From the NCBI GenBank assembly GCA_020629375.1, contig JAHDDK010000045.1, positions 1 through 32,624 of the forward strand: DNA of 32,624 nucleotides, read 5' to 3'. The notes beneath the pieces were generated by a model that saw only the letters and a program-made list of their open reading frames with translations, was not told the origin of the DNA and ran no database searches. This document shows, one piece after another, positions 6,761-14,582 of this stretch (the stretch's first letter is position 1; every line of letters starts with the position of its first letter). The translations under genes were made by a program, and so were the position numbers. Source of the stretch: Acidimicrobiales bacterium (GTDB taxonomy: Bacteria; Actinomycetota; Acidimicrobiia; Acidimicrobiales; SHLQ01).

Positions 6761-9253
6761 TTAGCTGCGGGCGAACAGCGTGGCGAAGTCGACGCGCTCG
6801 AAGACGTCGAGATTGCCCCCTGCCGTCGCATTGACGATGCGCCGACCCGAGCCTTCGTAGATCTCACGCGCCAGCTGGTAGTTGTTTCGTACCCGTTCGA
6901 GCTTCGGGTCCTTCCAGGTCTTGCCCTTACCGAAGTAGTCGGGGTGGAAGTGGTTGACGTCGTCGGTTGTCGACGTGATCAGATCGCCCTCACGTTCGGC
7001 GGATTCGGGGATCGTGTAGCTGAAGTCCATCCCGATGAGCACGACCTCCGCGAACCCCATCCAGTGGGCGAGCTGAAGGTTGATGATCGTGACCGACTGT
7101 CCGCAGTACAAACGCTGAGACGCGTCAAGGGAGAACCGGGGCACGCAGTAGTTGGGGCTCTTCTTCGAGTAGAAACCGCGGTTCATCGTGAAGAATGTGA
7201 CGTTGTCGGTCGGCGCTTCCCACATCTCGCGGTAGATCGTCGGGAAGAACTTGTGGCCTGCGGTGACCTCACGGATCGCGGGCAGGTTCTCCTTCATGAC
7301 CGACGTGTCCTCGACCACGTAGTACGTGAGCGGCTCCGGAAGGTCGGCGTAGAAGATCCCGTTGACGCCGATCGTCGTTTCGCCTTCGAGTAGAGACAGG
7401 TCGAGCTCGTTGAGGGACGGGCCGTTGCCGATGATCACGCAGCGTTCGCCGATGTGACGGTCGCGAAAGCTGGCCATCTCTTCGATGTCTGCGGGGAGGT
7501 GCGGGTACTCCTCGATCGCCGCAAGCGACGCCCGTTGGGCCGAGATCGTGCCAAAGTTCATCGGTTGACGATCGCGCCGTCGCGCGGCCATTGTCTCGGC
7601 AACTCCTCCGGCCTGGACACCGATTTCGGCCTTCGTACCCGGACTCTCGTCAAGGCGGTCGACGCCATCGACCAGAAGCTCGACCGACTGGCCGCCCGCC
7701 GCGGTGACCCGGTCGATGAGGTCGGAGACCAGTGGACCGTATGGCCAGGAGACGACGATGACGTCGGGGGTGTTCTCGCCGAGCAAGAACGGGTTGACGC
7801 CAACAACGTCGAGCTGGTCACGCTCGCCAGCCCCGATGCTCTGCTCGGCGTGCGGCTCGAGCGAGAGAAAGCGTGCCGATGTTTCTGGGCCGAGGAGTCC
7901 CGCCTCCGTACGCATGAGTGCCGTATGGGCAGCTGTTGTGGGGACGAACAGGACCTGCGGTCCCGAGTCCGGGGAGACCTCGGCGGCGCGCTCGCGTCGC
8001 GCCTTCTCGTACCGTGCGTCGAGACGGCCCAGAATGTCTCGTCGGATCGGCCCCGCCTCGTCTTGTCTGGCCAGATACTCGGCCGAGTCGACAGAGAACG
8101 CTCGACGGATCCCCGAGTCGACGAGATGCTCGACCCGCATGTGGCGTTTCACCGCGGTCCAGAGGAGCGGGTCGAGGCGATCAAGTGCCTCGTCGAGAGA
8201 GTCATCGGAGCGAACCGCGGCCATCCCCGAGAAGGTCAGCACACGCCGAGCAAGCGCCATCCGTGCGTCGTAGTGACCGAGCGGTTTATCCCACACGGCG
8301 GGTGTCCCGGTGAGCGCCTCGCCCGCTGCGAGGGGAGCTTGCACGGAGTGCAGCAGTCGTTCCGCCTCGGCGAGGTGGGCGCCTGGCATCGCCCGGACCA
8401 TGCTCGCGGTCTTCTGTCGGTATGCCGCAAGGATTCGGTCGACCCCCCGGAACCAGTATCCGTGCCGGAGCAGTCGGAGCCAGAACTCCCAGTCCTCGGC
8501 TCCGTGACGCATCGTCTCGTCGAAACCCCCGAAGCGACGGATGGCCTCGGTGCGCAACAGCGGCGCATGACAGTTGAACGGGCAGGCGCCGCGCGCAGAG
8601 AAGTGGTCGACAAAGTGCGGGATCGCACCGGAGTGTCCGTCGAGCGGGTCGTCGATCGTTGCATCTTCCTGGCATTCGGCGATGCGGGAGAACACACCGA
8701 CGAGCGCCGGGCTGTTGACGTGATCGAGCAGCGCGTCGCACCGGACAGCAAGATTTTCTGGGGCAAAGAAGTCATCGCCGTCCAAGAAGCACACGAACTC
8801 TGACCGGGCGAGGCGAAGGCCAGTGTTGCGCGATGCGCTGAGCCCGCCGTTGACGACATGGCGGATCAGCACGAATCGCTCGTCCCCGCCGATTGCAGCG
8901 TTGATCACGGCGACGGAGTCGTCCGTACTTGCGTCGTCGATGACGATGCACTCGAAATCGGGGAACGTCTGACGTTTGACCGACTCGATGCATGCGCCTA
9001 CGAACGCTCGGTCGTTGTAGTTCGGCACGATGACCGTGACCAGCGGCGCACCTGGCGTCCGACCTGGGAAGGCACGCAGGGCCTTGGCCCGCAAGCTGTC
9101 GGTGTCGGGGATGTCGGGCTCGGCCGGCGGCGTGTCGCTTTGCCCGTCGGCTGCCGCGATTTCGTCGGTTCGCGTGCGTCGTTCGATCTCCCTGCGGATC
9201 TTTCGTGCACTGCGTCCGGCCACACGTTTGGCGCGCTCGATGTTCGAATTCAC
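6761..9253 (-). CDS. Large fusion: GT2 glycosyltransferase + unknown middle + MptE/Maf-like (DUF115) domain
   Basis: An 830-aa protein. A basic N-terminus (1-35) leads to a GT2 GT-A domain (about 71-310): VTVIVPNYND (72-81), IVIDDASTDDS (103-113), NGGLSASRNTG (135-145), LDGDD (157-161) as the metal/nucleotide-binding DxD, and GAEDWEFWLRL as the acceptor-side acid. Residues 311-592 match nothing I know. Residues 593-830 are MptE-like/DUF115: CVIIGNGPSLNELD, VLIGMDFSY (739-747) and NHFHPDYFGKGK (767-778). DUF115 occurs in motility-accessory-factor proteins that glycosylate flagellin with nonulosonic acids, and its GNGPSL motif resembles CST-type sialyltransferases. The start GTG 9253 shares GTGA with the upstream stop. 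It is the last gene of a five-gene operon and closely resembles the protein at 20811-22136. Joining two putative transferases suggests two successive sugar additions. Confidence 0.85.
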   Translation of the reverse strand: MNSNIERAKRVAGRSARKIRREIERRTRTDEIAAADGQSDTPPAEPDIPDTDSLRAKALRAFPGRTPGAPLVTVIVPNYNDRAFVGACIESVKRQTFPDFECIVIDDASTDDSVAVINAAIGGDERFVLIRHVVNGGLSASRNTGLRLARSEFVCFLDGDDFFAPENLAVRCDALLDHVNSPALVGVFSRIAECQEDATIDDPLDGHSGAIPHFVDHFSARGACPFNCHAPLLRTEAIRRFGGFDETMRHGAEDWEFWLRLLRHGYWFRGVDRILAAYRQKTASMVRAMPGAHLAEAERLLHSVQAPLAAGEALTGTPAVWDKPLGHYDARMALARRVLTFSGMAAVRSDDSLDEALDRLDPLLWTAVKRHMRVEHLVDSGIRRAFSVDSAEYLARQDEAGPIRRDILGRLDARYEKARRERAAEVSPDSGPQVLFVPTTAAHTALMRTEAGLLGPETSARFLSLEPHAEQSIGAGERDQLDVVGVNPFLLGENTPDVIVVSWPYGPLVSDLIDRVTAAGGQSVELLVDGVDRLDESPGTKAEIGVQAGGVAETMAARRRDRQPMNFGTISAQRASLAAIEEYPHLPADIEEMASFRDRHIGERCVIIGNGPSLNELDLSLLEGETTIGVNGIFYADLPEPLTYYVVEDTSVMKENLPAIREVTAGHKFFPTIYREMWEAPTDNVTFFTMNRGFYSKKSPNYCVPRFSLDASQRLYCGQSVTIINLQLAHWMGFAEVVLIGMDFSYTIPESAEREGDLITSTTDDVNHFHPDYFGKGKTWKDPKLERVRNNYQLAREIYEGSGRRIVNATAGGNLDVFERVDFATLFARS

Positions 9254-10257
9254 GAAGGTGCTCCCTCGGAGACAAGTCGGTGGATCACCTCGGCCGCACG
9301 TCGTGCGCTTGGCTCCGACGTCATGTCGACCTGTGCCCGGAAGGCGCGATCGACGGCGGATTGATCGATGATTCCCGCCCGCATCGTACGCAGCGAGTCG
9401 GCGAGCGATGCGACATCGTCCGACGCAGAGATCGCCGAGCCACAGCGATCGACGACTGGCACGTGTTCGCCGTGCGGATTGAAGTAGGCGACGGGCACAC
9501 CCTTCGCCATCGCCTCGTACATCACCGTCGAGAAACGGGTGACGAGCATCGATTGTCGATCGAGCAGATCCGACATGGCGCGATCAGCGATCAGGGGCCG
9601 AAAGCGTTCGGGAAGAAGCGTGTCTGCGGGGTGGCGGGAGATGACTGGCTCGAGCGCACACGCTGCGCACGCGTTGACCGCCTGGTCGAGAAACGTCTCC
9701 CGGTGCTCGAGAAGGACCCCATAGGTGAAGTTGGAGTTGATGACGACTCGTGACCGAGGCGCGGATATCGGTCGCTCCGTTGCCCGCCACAGCGACTCGA
9801 GTTGGCTGTTCCCGACAACATGCACGTCGACCCCGGGCAGCCCTTCGACATCGTTTGAACCCTGGCCAAGCACATGTCGGGCGTGACGATACGGGTTGCG
9901 AATGGCCGGTGTGTCGACGTCGTCGAAGTCCTGAACGCCTTCGACCTTGCCGAACGTGGGAACTCCTCGCTCAGCACACCAGCCGAACAACGTCTTGCTC
10001 GGACCCCAGTCGTTCATGGCGACAAGTGCCGACGTTGCGTTCAGGCTTGCGGGGATCGTGTCGGGGAGCCACGAATCGAACCGCCGACCACCAAGTCCAG
10101 GAGCGATGTGATCCGCGTCGGCTGCGGGGACGAGCATGCGAGTTCGCTCGCCGAGCGCTTCGAGCTGTTCGGCGATCTGCGAGAGCTCGACGGCGTGATA
10201 GTGGGCGAGCGGAAGAAGCGTGATGGCGTCACGCCGGTTACGCCAGCGTCGAATCAC
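9250..10257 (-). CDS. GT-B-like glycosyltransferase (tentative)
   Basis: A 335-aa protein with no membrane segment. The C-terminal half has GT-B-type features: a strand ending VVINSNF (171-177), ISRHP (206-210) and TRFSTVMYEAMAKGVPVAYF (240-259), which resembles the donor-binding loop of CDP-glycerol glycerophosphotransferases, UDP-GlcNAc 2-epimerases and similar enzymes. The N-terminal half has LLPLAHYHAVELSQIAEQL, consistent with the first Rossmann domain. The start GTG 10257 shares GTGA with the stop of the SDR gene, and its own stop shares GTGA with the 830-aa gene. It probably transfers a sugar or polyol phosphate in the same pathway. The fold is fairly likely; donor and acceptor are unknown. 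Confidence 0.65.
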   Translation of the reverse strand: MIRRWRNRRDAITLLPLAHYHAVELSQIAEQLEALGERTRMLVPAADADHIAPGLGGRRFDSWLPDTIPASLNATSALVAMNDWGPSKTLFGWCAERGVPTFGKVEGVQDFDDVDTPAIRNPYRHARHVLGQGSNDVEGLPGVDVHVVGNSQLESLWRATERPISAPRSRVVINSNFTYGVLLEHRETFLDQAVNACAACALEPVISRHPADTLLPERFRPLIADRAMSDLLDRQSMLVTRFSTVMYEAMAKGVPVAYFNPHGEHVPVVDRCGSAISASDDVASLADSLRTMRAGIIDQSAVDRAFRAQVDMTSEPSARRAAEVIHRLVSEGAPS

Positions 10258-11003
10258 TCGGTCGACAGCCGGATCGTTGCGCCGCCATCGACGACGAGCG
10301 TCTGGCCCGTGGTGTACGCCGATTGCTCGTTGTCGGCGAGGTGCAATATCGACGGCGCGATCTGGGCTGCGCTCGCAACGAATCCCAGTGGTGTGCGCTG
10401 CGCCAGCAGCCGCAGATTCCCTTCAGCCCCGTCGGGGTGAGGGCGCCGATCAAGGCCGTCTCGGAGCATCTTCGTGTCGATCGCGCCAGGAAGCACGGCG
10501 TTGCAGCGGACACCGTCGTCGGCGAGTTCGAGCGCCGCCGACCTGGTGAGGGCGACCAGAGCACCTTTGGAAATGGCGTAGACCGCGACGTTCATCGATG
10601 TCGCCACGGCGTGCACCGAACTCACGTTGACGACGGCACCTCGACATGCCGAGAGCAGGGGATGTGCGTCTCGAATGCACTGAAACGCTGACCGCACGTT
10701 GGTGTTGATGATCAGCTCCCAGTCGTCGTCGGTGGTTTCGACGATCGGCTTGTTGACCTGAATCGCCGCGTTGTTGACGAGCGCATGCAGCGTTGCGGTC
10801 TCCTCGCGCAGGCGGCGAAAGAGATCCCGAATCTGCTCGCTGCTGCCGATGTCGACGAGTTCGAATCGATCGACCTGAACGGAGTCGTCGGGTTCGTTTC
10901 GGTCGACCCCGATCACATGCCACCCAGCGGTGTGGAAGGCCGCAGCGGCTGCGGCACCTATGCCTCCACCCACGCCGGTGATCAGGACTTGTCGTTGCTC
11001 CAC
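10254..11003 (-). CDS. Short-chain dehydrogenase/reductase (SDR)
   Basis: A 249-aa classical SDR with every key motif: TGVGGGIG (9-16) for the dinucleotide, Asp34 after strand 2 (GVDRN, favouring NAD(H)), NNAA (77-80), catalytic Ser near 128-129, Tyr142 and Lys146 (YAISK), and LPGAIDT after the active site. It oxidises or reduces a hydroxyl or keto group. In this cluster it could act on a sugar or polyol, but the family is too broad to say. I chose GTG 11003 over an upstream ATG at 11045 because GGAGG (11009-11013) lies exactly 5 bases before it. It overlaps the upstream unknown gene by 22 bases and the downstream gene by 4. Confidence 0.92.
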   Translation of the reverse strand: MEQRQVLITGVGGGIGAAAAAAFHTAGWHVIGVDRNEPDDSVQVDRFELVDIGSSEQIRDLFRRLREETATLHALVNNAAIQVNKPIVETTDDDWELIINTNVRSAFQCIRDAHPLLSACRGAVVNVSSVHAVATSMNVAVYAISKGALVALTRSAALELADDGVRCNAVLPGAIDTKMLRDGLDRRPHPDGAEGNLRLLAQRTPLGFVASAAQIAPSILHLADNEQSAYTTGQTLVVDGGATIRLSTE

Positions 11004-11599
11004 GGAAACCTCCGAAATGGCCCGATCGGAGCGTAACTCGGCCACCCGTCGGCAGCAGCCAATGCCGCCGACACCTCCGTCGGTCCGTCGCCGAGGCGCA
11101 TGAGTTGTAACAACGCTGGACCGTAGACATCGATGGTGGTTCGGTAGAGCGCCGATCCGAAACCGAACAACGCAGGCGCCTCAGCTCCGAGGGCGAGTTC
11201 GGCGACGACTGCGGCAGCGTCGAATCGGTATGGGGTCGATGTCAGCAGGTCGCGATCGAGGATCAGCGACCACTCGTCGACGTCGCGGAGGGTGCGTTCG
11301 GCCTGCTCAGAGCGGTCTGATCCGGCAAGGACGATCGGCTGACCGCGGACAAGTCGAGCCGACAGAGCACGCACTGCCGCGACCTCGGACACCTCGGCGT
11401 CATGAAAGTTCTGCAGTACAGGTTCGCCGATCTGTGCCCGAAGCTCCTCCGCCGACGGAGGATGGATGACGGCGAGCTGATCGAGTTGCTCGATGATCAC
11501 CGGCGACGGGTCGAAGGTCTCGAGTCGGTGCGTGTGGGGCCCGTCAGGCCGGTCGGTGTCGTGCGTCGACCGATCTCGGCCACGTCGTCGCCACCTCAT
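10982..11599 (-). CDS. Uncharacterised 205-aa protein
   Basis: I do not recognise a family. The start ATG 11599 shares ATGA with the stop of the upstream GT2 gene, and the gene overlaps the SDR start by 22 bases, so it is part of a coupled operon and very probably real. The N-terminus (1-25) is rich in Arg, Asp and His. The rest is mixed alpha/beta with strands such as GQPIVLAGS, hydrophobic helices (AAAVVAELALGAEA, APALFGFGSALY) and a C-terminal FRRFPW. There is no signal peptide or transmembrane helix. Lying between a glycosyltransferase and an SDR, it may be an accessory or a divergent sugar enzyme; this is inference from position only. Confidence 0.6.
   Translation of the reverse strand: MRWRRRGRDRSTHDTDRPDGPHTHRLETFDPSPVIIEQLDQLAVIHPPSAEELRAQIGEPVLQNFHDAEVSEVAAVRALSARLVRGQPIVLAGSDRSEQAERTLRDVDEWSLILDRDLLTSTPYRFDAAAVVAELALGAEAPALFGFGSALYRTTIDVYGPALLQLMRLGDGPTEVSAALAAADGWPSYAPIGPFRRFPWSNDKS
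11009..11013 (-). promoter_or_regulatory. Ribosome binding site deciding the SDR start
   Basis: The minus strand reads GGAGG, with 5 bases between it and GTG 11003. It lies inside the end of the upstream unknown gene. Confidence 0.7.
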
Positions 11600-12324
11600 T
11601 GCTCGACCGCCTGACGCCACGGCGTACGCAGTGAACGAACCGATTTCGAGATCAGTGATTCGCCACCGGCTCGGCGGATCGCATGGACCGTGTCCGGAAC
11701 GATGCCGTGACGCCATCCACGATCGAGAATCTCGGTGTTCCAGCTCCAGTCCTCGAATCCGAAACCCTCGGAGAGATGATTCGGGCGGTACGGGACATCG
11801 CCAAGAATCCACGAGGGGCAAAAGCACAACGCGGTCCACGCATTGTGCAGACGAAACCGGGTGCGGTCGAACGCCGGGTCCGCCGAATCGGGGTGGTGAA
11901 CCACACGAGTGGTCTCACCGAAATACGCGCTCATGGCGGGATGCCACACAGTCGGCACGCTCTCTGGTTCGTCCTCTGCTTGCGCTGCCCGCGCCGCTGC
12001 GGCTGCGAGCCAGTTGGGGCTCCACAGATCATCGCCGTCGAGAAAGGCGACCCACCGGCCGCGTGCGTGGCTGACCCCGGCGTTGCGTGCACGACCGAGA
12101 TCGCCGACGTCGACACGGAGGACCTCTGCCTCTGCTGATTCCGCGACACGAATCGTCGCCTCATCGGCGCGGTCGCAGACGACGATCACTTCGACGCGCC
12201 ATCCTGCAGCGCGTGCGTCTGCCGCCGCAGCCGACACCGACGACAACGACGGTTTCGCATCGTCCCCTTCGTCATGAAGATTGACGACCGCCGACACGTC
12301 GACCGCCCAGTGATCTTCAGACAC
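11596..12324 (-). CDS. GT2 family glycosyltransferase
   Basis: A 242-aa GT-A fold protein: SAVVNLHDEGD (11-21) as the first strand, VIVVCDRAD (47-55), LGRARNAG (76-83) in place of the usual xxSxARNxG, FLDGDDLWSPNW (95-105) with the DxD-type motif, and GFGFEDWSWN near the C-terminus supplying the candidate catalytic acid. It is short for the family (only the catalytic domain). I chose GTG 12324, not an in-frame codon at 12381, because TACCGT lies 6 bases upstream and the longer form would run into the promoter and start of the divergent gene at 12362. First gene of the five-gene minus-strand operon; it shares ATGA with the next. Donor unknown. Confidence 0.85.
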   Translation of the reverse strand: MSEDHWAVDVSAVVNLHDEGDDAKPSLSSVSAAAADARAAGWRVEVIVVCDRADEATIRVAESAEAEVLRVDVGDLGRARNAGVSHARGRWVAFLDGDDLWSPNWLAAAAARAAQAEDEPESVPTVWHPAMSAYFGETTRVVHHPDSADPAFDRTRFRLHNAWTALCFCPSWILGDVPYRPNHLSEGFGFEDWSWNTEILDRGWRHGIVPDTVHAIRRAGGESLISKSVRSLRTPWRQAVEQ

Positions 12325-12330
12325 GCGGTC

Positions 12331-12336
12331 ACGGTA
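12331..12336 (-). promoter_or_regulatory. Putative -10 element heading the five-gene minus operon
   Basis: The minus strand reads TACCGT, 6 bases before GTG 12324, with no Shine-Dalgarno sequence. It sits in a 37-base divergent gap together with the plus-strand element at 12348. Confidence 0.45.
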
Positions 12337-12347
12337 GCGGAAGCCCC

Positions 12348-12353
12348 TACGAT
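12348..12353 (+). promoter_or_regulatory. Putative -10 element for the sulfotransferase at 12362
   Basis: TACGAT, 8 bases before ATG 12362. No Shine-Dalgarno sequence precedes that start, so the transcript is probably leaderless. Confidence 0.45.
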
Positions 12354-12361
12354 GTCGCCCG

Positions 12362-13657
12362 ATGCAGGCTCTCGTGCACATCGGCGCCCCGAAGACGGGG
12401 ACGACGTCGGCGCAGCGGTTCCTGTCGGCGAATCGTGCGTCGCTCGCTGATCAGGGGATCATCGTCGGCACCGGCCTTGGAGATCCCGTCCACACCAAGC
12501 TCGCCATCTACGCACTCGACGAGCATGTGTCGGACTCGCTCGCCGCCCAGGAAGGTGTCGACGATCCAACAGCTCGCCTCGACCTCCGCCGATCGGTGGA
12601 CGACGCGATCGATGCCGATATCGCACGGGGCGAGGCCATCGGGGCCACCACATGGATCACCTCGTGCGAGCATCTGTTCAGTCGTGTGCGTTCGACCGAC
12701 GAGATCGAACGACTTGCCGAGCTCCTGAATCGCCGGTTCGAATCCGCCACGATCGTCTGCTGGGTTCGGCCGCAACTCGAGGTCGCCGTATCTCGAGCAT
12801 CGAACATCAGCCGAGACGGCTACCGAGTGACCCTGGACTCGTTCCGCCGGATCACCCGCGGCGACCCGCTGTACGACTATGCGGAGACGCTCGGCCGTTG
12901 GGCAGATGTCTTCGGCGACGACAACATGATCGTGGTTCCTCATCGCCGATCGCCCGACACCATCTCCTGGTTCGTTGAGCACCTCTCGCTGACACCGCCG
13001 CTCGAGATTCCCCCCCGAGCAAACGAAGCCCTCGACGTCCGGACGATGGCGGTGACAAACGCACTCCGCATCGATCAACGCGGAGCACTTCCGTGGATAC
13101 GCCACTTGCGCGACGAGCCTGCAACGCAGCGCCTGCAGCTTCCGCAGAGCACAGCTGATGACCTGCAACGCCGATTCCGCTCATCGAACGATGCGCTGTG
13201 CATCCGGTTTCCTCATCTGGAACTCGATGACCTCGAAGTGTCGACGGACGACCTCGACCGCGCGGGCAACATGGCGATCCTGCATTCGATCGACCACGTG
13301 GCCCCTCAGCTCCAACGTCTCGCTCGCGGACTCCACAGCGACGCAGTCGTCGAACGTGCACATCGACACCTTGCGGAGGCACACGCAGCCGCATTGACCG
13401 GTCGCACGACCGCCGCCATGGTGGCGATCACGACAGCTCGCGAGGCTGCGGACGAGGTCGACACACTCGGCGTGGCCGAGTCGGCTCGGATTCGAGCTCG
13501 CGCGGACCAACTCCAAGAACTGCTCGCTCGGGGGAGACGGTTCAAAGCCGTTGCCGCACTGCGTCGCGTCGGCACCGCGCTGAGCGGATCCGTGACCGCG
13601 ACACGCAGTTCTGTCGCTGCGACACGCAGTTCCACCTCGCAGGACGACCGGTCATAG
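12362..13657 (+). CDS. Sulfotransferase-like protein with long helical C-terminal extension
   Basis: A 431-aa protein. The N-terminal phosphosulfate loop is HIGAPKTGTTSAQRFL (6-21), a textbook PKTGTT sulfotransferase P-loop. The 3'-phosphate region is SATIVCWVRPQLEVAVSRAS (128-147), with Arg136 and Ser144/Ser147. About residues 310-431 form an extension of Ala/Arg-rich helices that may be a coiled coil, ending in a Ser/Thr/Arg tail in which a 7-residue unit (ATRSS plus two) is repeated. The tail is not part of the catalytic fold and may mediate contacts. It is the first gene of the plus-strand block; the next follows after 43 bases. It probably sulfates a glycan, but the acceptor is unknown. 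Confidence 0.75.
   Translation: MQALVHIGAPKTGTTSAQRFLSANRASLADQGIIVGTGLGDPVHTKLAIYALDEHVSDSLAAQEGVDDPTARLDLRRSVDDAIDADIARGEAIGATTWITSCEHLFSRVRSTDEIERLAELLNRRFESATIVCWVRPQLEVAVSRASNISRDGYRVTLDSFRRITRGDPLYDYAETLGRWADVFGDDNMIVVPHRRSPDTISWFVEHLSLTPPLEIPPRANEALDVRTMAVTNALRIDQRGALPWIRHLRDEPATQRLQLPQSTADDLQRRFRSSNDALCIRFPHLELDDLEVSTDDLDRAGNMAILHSIDHVAPQLQRLARGLHSDAVVERAHRHLAEAHAAALTGRTTAAMVAITTAREAADEVDTLGVAESARIRARADQLQELLARGRRFKAVAALRRVGTALSGSVTATRSSVAATRSSTSQDDRS
13598..13631 (+). repeat. Two-copy 21-base in-frame repeat
   Basis: GCGACACGCAGTT occurs at 13598-13610 and again at 13619-13631, a period of 21 bases, or seven codons. It encodes the repeated ATRSS of the C-terminal tail of the sulfotransferase-like protein. 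Confidence 0.6.
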
Positions 13658-13700
13658 ACTTCGCCGAGGCGATGGTCCGAACGGACGCGCCCCCTCCACC

Positions 13701-14582
13701 ATGTCTGGCCTTCTCCACGCTCTCGTTCATCAGAGCCGAACCACTACCGGGATGCTCAACATCCTCCTCTGGGTCGCGGTCGCTGTTGCGTTCGCCGCCA
13801 CCGGAGGCTCCGGATGGGTGCTGCTGGCCGGGGTCGTGGTATTCGCCATTGGTTGGGTGCCGCTCAAGTTCCATGTGCTCGGAGCTCAGCTCAACCAGCG
13901 CGCCGTCGAAGGCCCTGTGTCCCACGACCCAGCGATGGGCGCAATCGACGCCATGCGTGACGAGATGATCGGCGTGATCCGGGGTGTCGAACGGTCGCTT
14001 CGGGCCGACATCGACCAGCGCGGCCCCTCAGGACCCATCGCCGACGCCCCGAATCCGACGATGTCGATCGTCGGCACGGTGATCGCGTCACGTCTCGACC
14101 CCATCAAAACTCACCTGATCGTCGAGTTCGGTGATGCCGGCAGCAGCACCACAATCGAGCTCGCGTCGGCGATTCGGTCGATCGATGCCGATGGCATGGT
14201 CGTATCGATCATTCCCGACACCAACACCCGGTTGCTCACCCTCGACGACCTCCCGAAGTCTGGCGTCGGCGACCTCGTCAACATCATCGACGGCGTCTCC
14301 GCCGACCCGCGCGCCATCATCACCGCCGCCATCGATGGGGCCGTTGCGGCGTTGTCGATCGGGGTCATCGACGTCGGGAGCGCGGTCGACCGTGCACTCG
14401 ACGCAGCCGACGCGATGGTGCCCCGACTTCGCCACGACGGGCTGCTGATTCTGCTGAACACCCCCACCGGAGGCGACACGACATTTGTCGAGCAACTCTC
14501 CGATCGGCACGGCGGCACCACGCTCGATCTACCGCATGCACCCCATGGCGGCGGAATCGCGCTGTGGCAACCGAACGCGTGA
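13701..14582 (+). CDS. Membrane-anchored protein with degenerate methyltransferase-like domain
   Basis: A 293-aa protein. Two adjacent hydrophobic segments (about 19-36 and 40-57) form a membrane hairpin, then a polar linker with a short helical stretch (75-105), then a domain resembling class I methyltransferases (about 120-293). Motif I is approximately IVEFGDAGSSTTIELA and strand 2 is MVVSIIPD, but where active members carry DG(D/A/N)H this one has GVIDVGSAV, so the SAM or catalytic site may be lost. The plan, and the MS-x-L-x-H-x-L start, resemble the protein at 18717-20063. No clear ribosome binding site precedes ATG 13701; ATG 13752 would also keep both helices. The stop overlaps the next start (GTGA). 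Role unknown; scaffold or regulator of glycan assembly is inference. Confidence 0.6.
   Translation: MSGLLHALVHQSRTTTGMLNILLWVAVAVAFAATGGSGWVLLAGVVVFAIGWVPLKFHVLGAQLNQRAVEGPVSHDPAMGAIDAMRDEMIGVIRGVERSLRADIDQRGPSGPIADAPNPTMSIVGTVIASRLDPIKTHLIVEFGDAGSSTTIELASAIRSIDADGMVVSIIPDTNTRLLTLDDLPKSGVGDLVNIIDGVSADPRAIITAAIDGAVAALSIGVIDVGSAVDRALDAADAMVPRLRHDGLLILLNTPTGGDTTFVEQLSDRHGGTTLDLPHAPHGGGIALWQPNA

Noticed and set aside
7454..8803. Long plus-strand open frame of 449 codons opposite the 830-aa gene
   Set aside because: It runs antisense to a gene with complete GT2 and MptE-like motifs. Strong G/C preference at third codon positions keeps opposite frames open; the translation has no recognisable motif.
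11600..11839. 80-residue N-terminal extension of the unknown 205-aa protein
   Set aside because: It would overlap the C-terminal coding part of the GT2 gene out of frame; ATG 11599 with ATGA overlap matches other junctions.
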